This document shows, one piece after another, positions 63,297 through 64,000 of a stretch of 64,000 nt of DNA (positions are counted from its first letter, which is position 1; every line of letters begins with the position of its first letter). Below the pieces are notes generated by a model. That model had not been told where the DNA came from. It ran no database searches and saw only the letters and a program-made list of their open reading frames with translations. The DNA comes from Anthopleura xanthogrammica (Eukaryota > Cnidaria > Anthozoa > Actiniaria > Actiniidae), in contig OZ025217.1 in NCBI GenBank assembly GCA_964019055.1, positions 2,444,501-2,508,500 on the forward strand. The letters are read 5' to 3'. Made by a program: the position numbers and the translations under genes.

Positions 63297-64000
63297 GGCG
63301 TTCCTCGAACTCATTAGCCGTTTTTTGGAAAGTTTTCGTCCCGAAAATGCGTTTTCTTATTCTTAATGGTTTGGGGCGTTTCCCGTGGACTATAACCCAT
63401 GGTTTGGGGTGGATTTGGGGCAGTTTTGAGGTGTTTTCAAAATTGGAGTTAAATTTTGTAAAGGTGACTTATATATAAAAGACGAGGAACGCCTGGTCAA
63501 TATCATGAATTTTACACCAACTCAAAATGCTCAATTTTGAGCTTAATCCGTTGGTGTAAAATTCATGAAATTGACCAGGCGTTCCTCGAACTCATTAGCC
63601 GTTTTTTGGAAAGTTTTCGTCCTGAAAATGCGTTTTCTTATTCTTAATGGTTTGGGGGCGTTTCCCGTGGACTATAACCCATGGTTTGGGGTGGATTTGG
63701 GGCAGTTTTGAGGTGTTTTCAAAATTGGAGTTAAATTTTGTAAAGGTGACTTATATATAAAAGACGAGGAACGCCTGGTCAATATCATGAATTTTACACC
63801 AACTCAAAATGCTCAATTTTGAGCTTAATCCGTTGGTGTAAAATTCATGAAATTGACCAGGCGTTCCTCGAACTCAATAGCCGTTTTTTGGAAAGTTTTC
63901 GTCCTGAAAATGCGTTTTCTTATTCTTAATGGTTTGGGGGCGTTTCCCGTGGACTATAACCCATGGTTTGGGGTGGATTTGGGGCAGTTTTGAGGTGTTT
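63291..64000. repeat. 282-bp tandem repeat with nested inverted repeats, runs off the window
   Basis: Unit starts at about 63291, 63573 and 63855 (GACCAGGCGTTCCTCG). Each unit holds the inverted pair GACCAGGCGTTCCTCG / CGAGGAACGCCTGGTC and a second pair CATGAATTTTACACCAAC / GTTGGTGTAAAATTCATG. Copies differ at only a few bases. It looks like a tandemly amplified foldback element or satellite. Confidence 0.85.

Overview
The window looks like a piece of an AT-rich invertebrate animal nuclear genome. Its genes are split by many short introns, and the intergenic and intronic DNA is full of SINEs, small hairpin elements (MITEs), minisatellites and microsatellites. The gene content and repeat style fit an anthozoan cnidarian (coral or anemone type). 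That placement is inference; no rRNA or mitochondrial marker is present to fix it. There is no CRISPR array, operon or other prokaryotic feature.

Layout. From 1 to about 28.1 kb I find no convincing coding exon, only repeats: a SINE family with ~60-bp tail repeats, MITE-like hairpins, an eight-base tandem array, a compound trinucleotide array and a TGATGTCA-like array. From 28.16 to 48.64 kb on the + strand runs a 15-exon gene for a secreted ADAMTS-like matrix protein: signal peptide, TSR, Cys-rich region, spacer, six more TSRs and PLAC, 767 aa. A second signal-peptide exon at 39.56-39.87 kb inside one of its introns has the right phase to be an alternative first exon.

From 51.5 to 53.2 kb on the - strand is a two-exon gene for a 75-residue protein of the UPF0729/C18orf32 family. 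Its third codon is TGA, where the human homologue (recalled, not searched) has the first Cys of its CxxC motif. A SECIS-like hairpin lies in its 3' untranslated region, 49 nt after the TAG stop. I read this as a candidate undescribed selenoprotein (MV-U-I-S-C), the main discovery of the window.

Head-to-head with it, across a 392-bp promoter with four CCAAT/ATTGG boxes, is a 17-exon + strand gene (53.62-62.88 kb, 540 aa). It joins PUB, UBA, coiled-coil, UBX and thioredoxin domains in one protein. PUB and UBX are p97/VCP-binding modules, UBA binds ubiquitin, and the thioredoxin fold carries a CxxS active site. The divergent pair therefore couples a probable ER-membrane redox protein with a probable p97 adaptor; a shared role in ER protein quality control is inference only.

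The window ends in a short minisatellite and a 282-bp hairpin-rich tandem repeat that runs off the edge.
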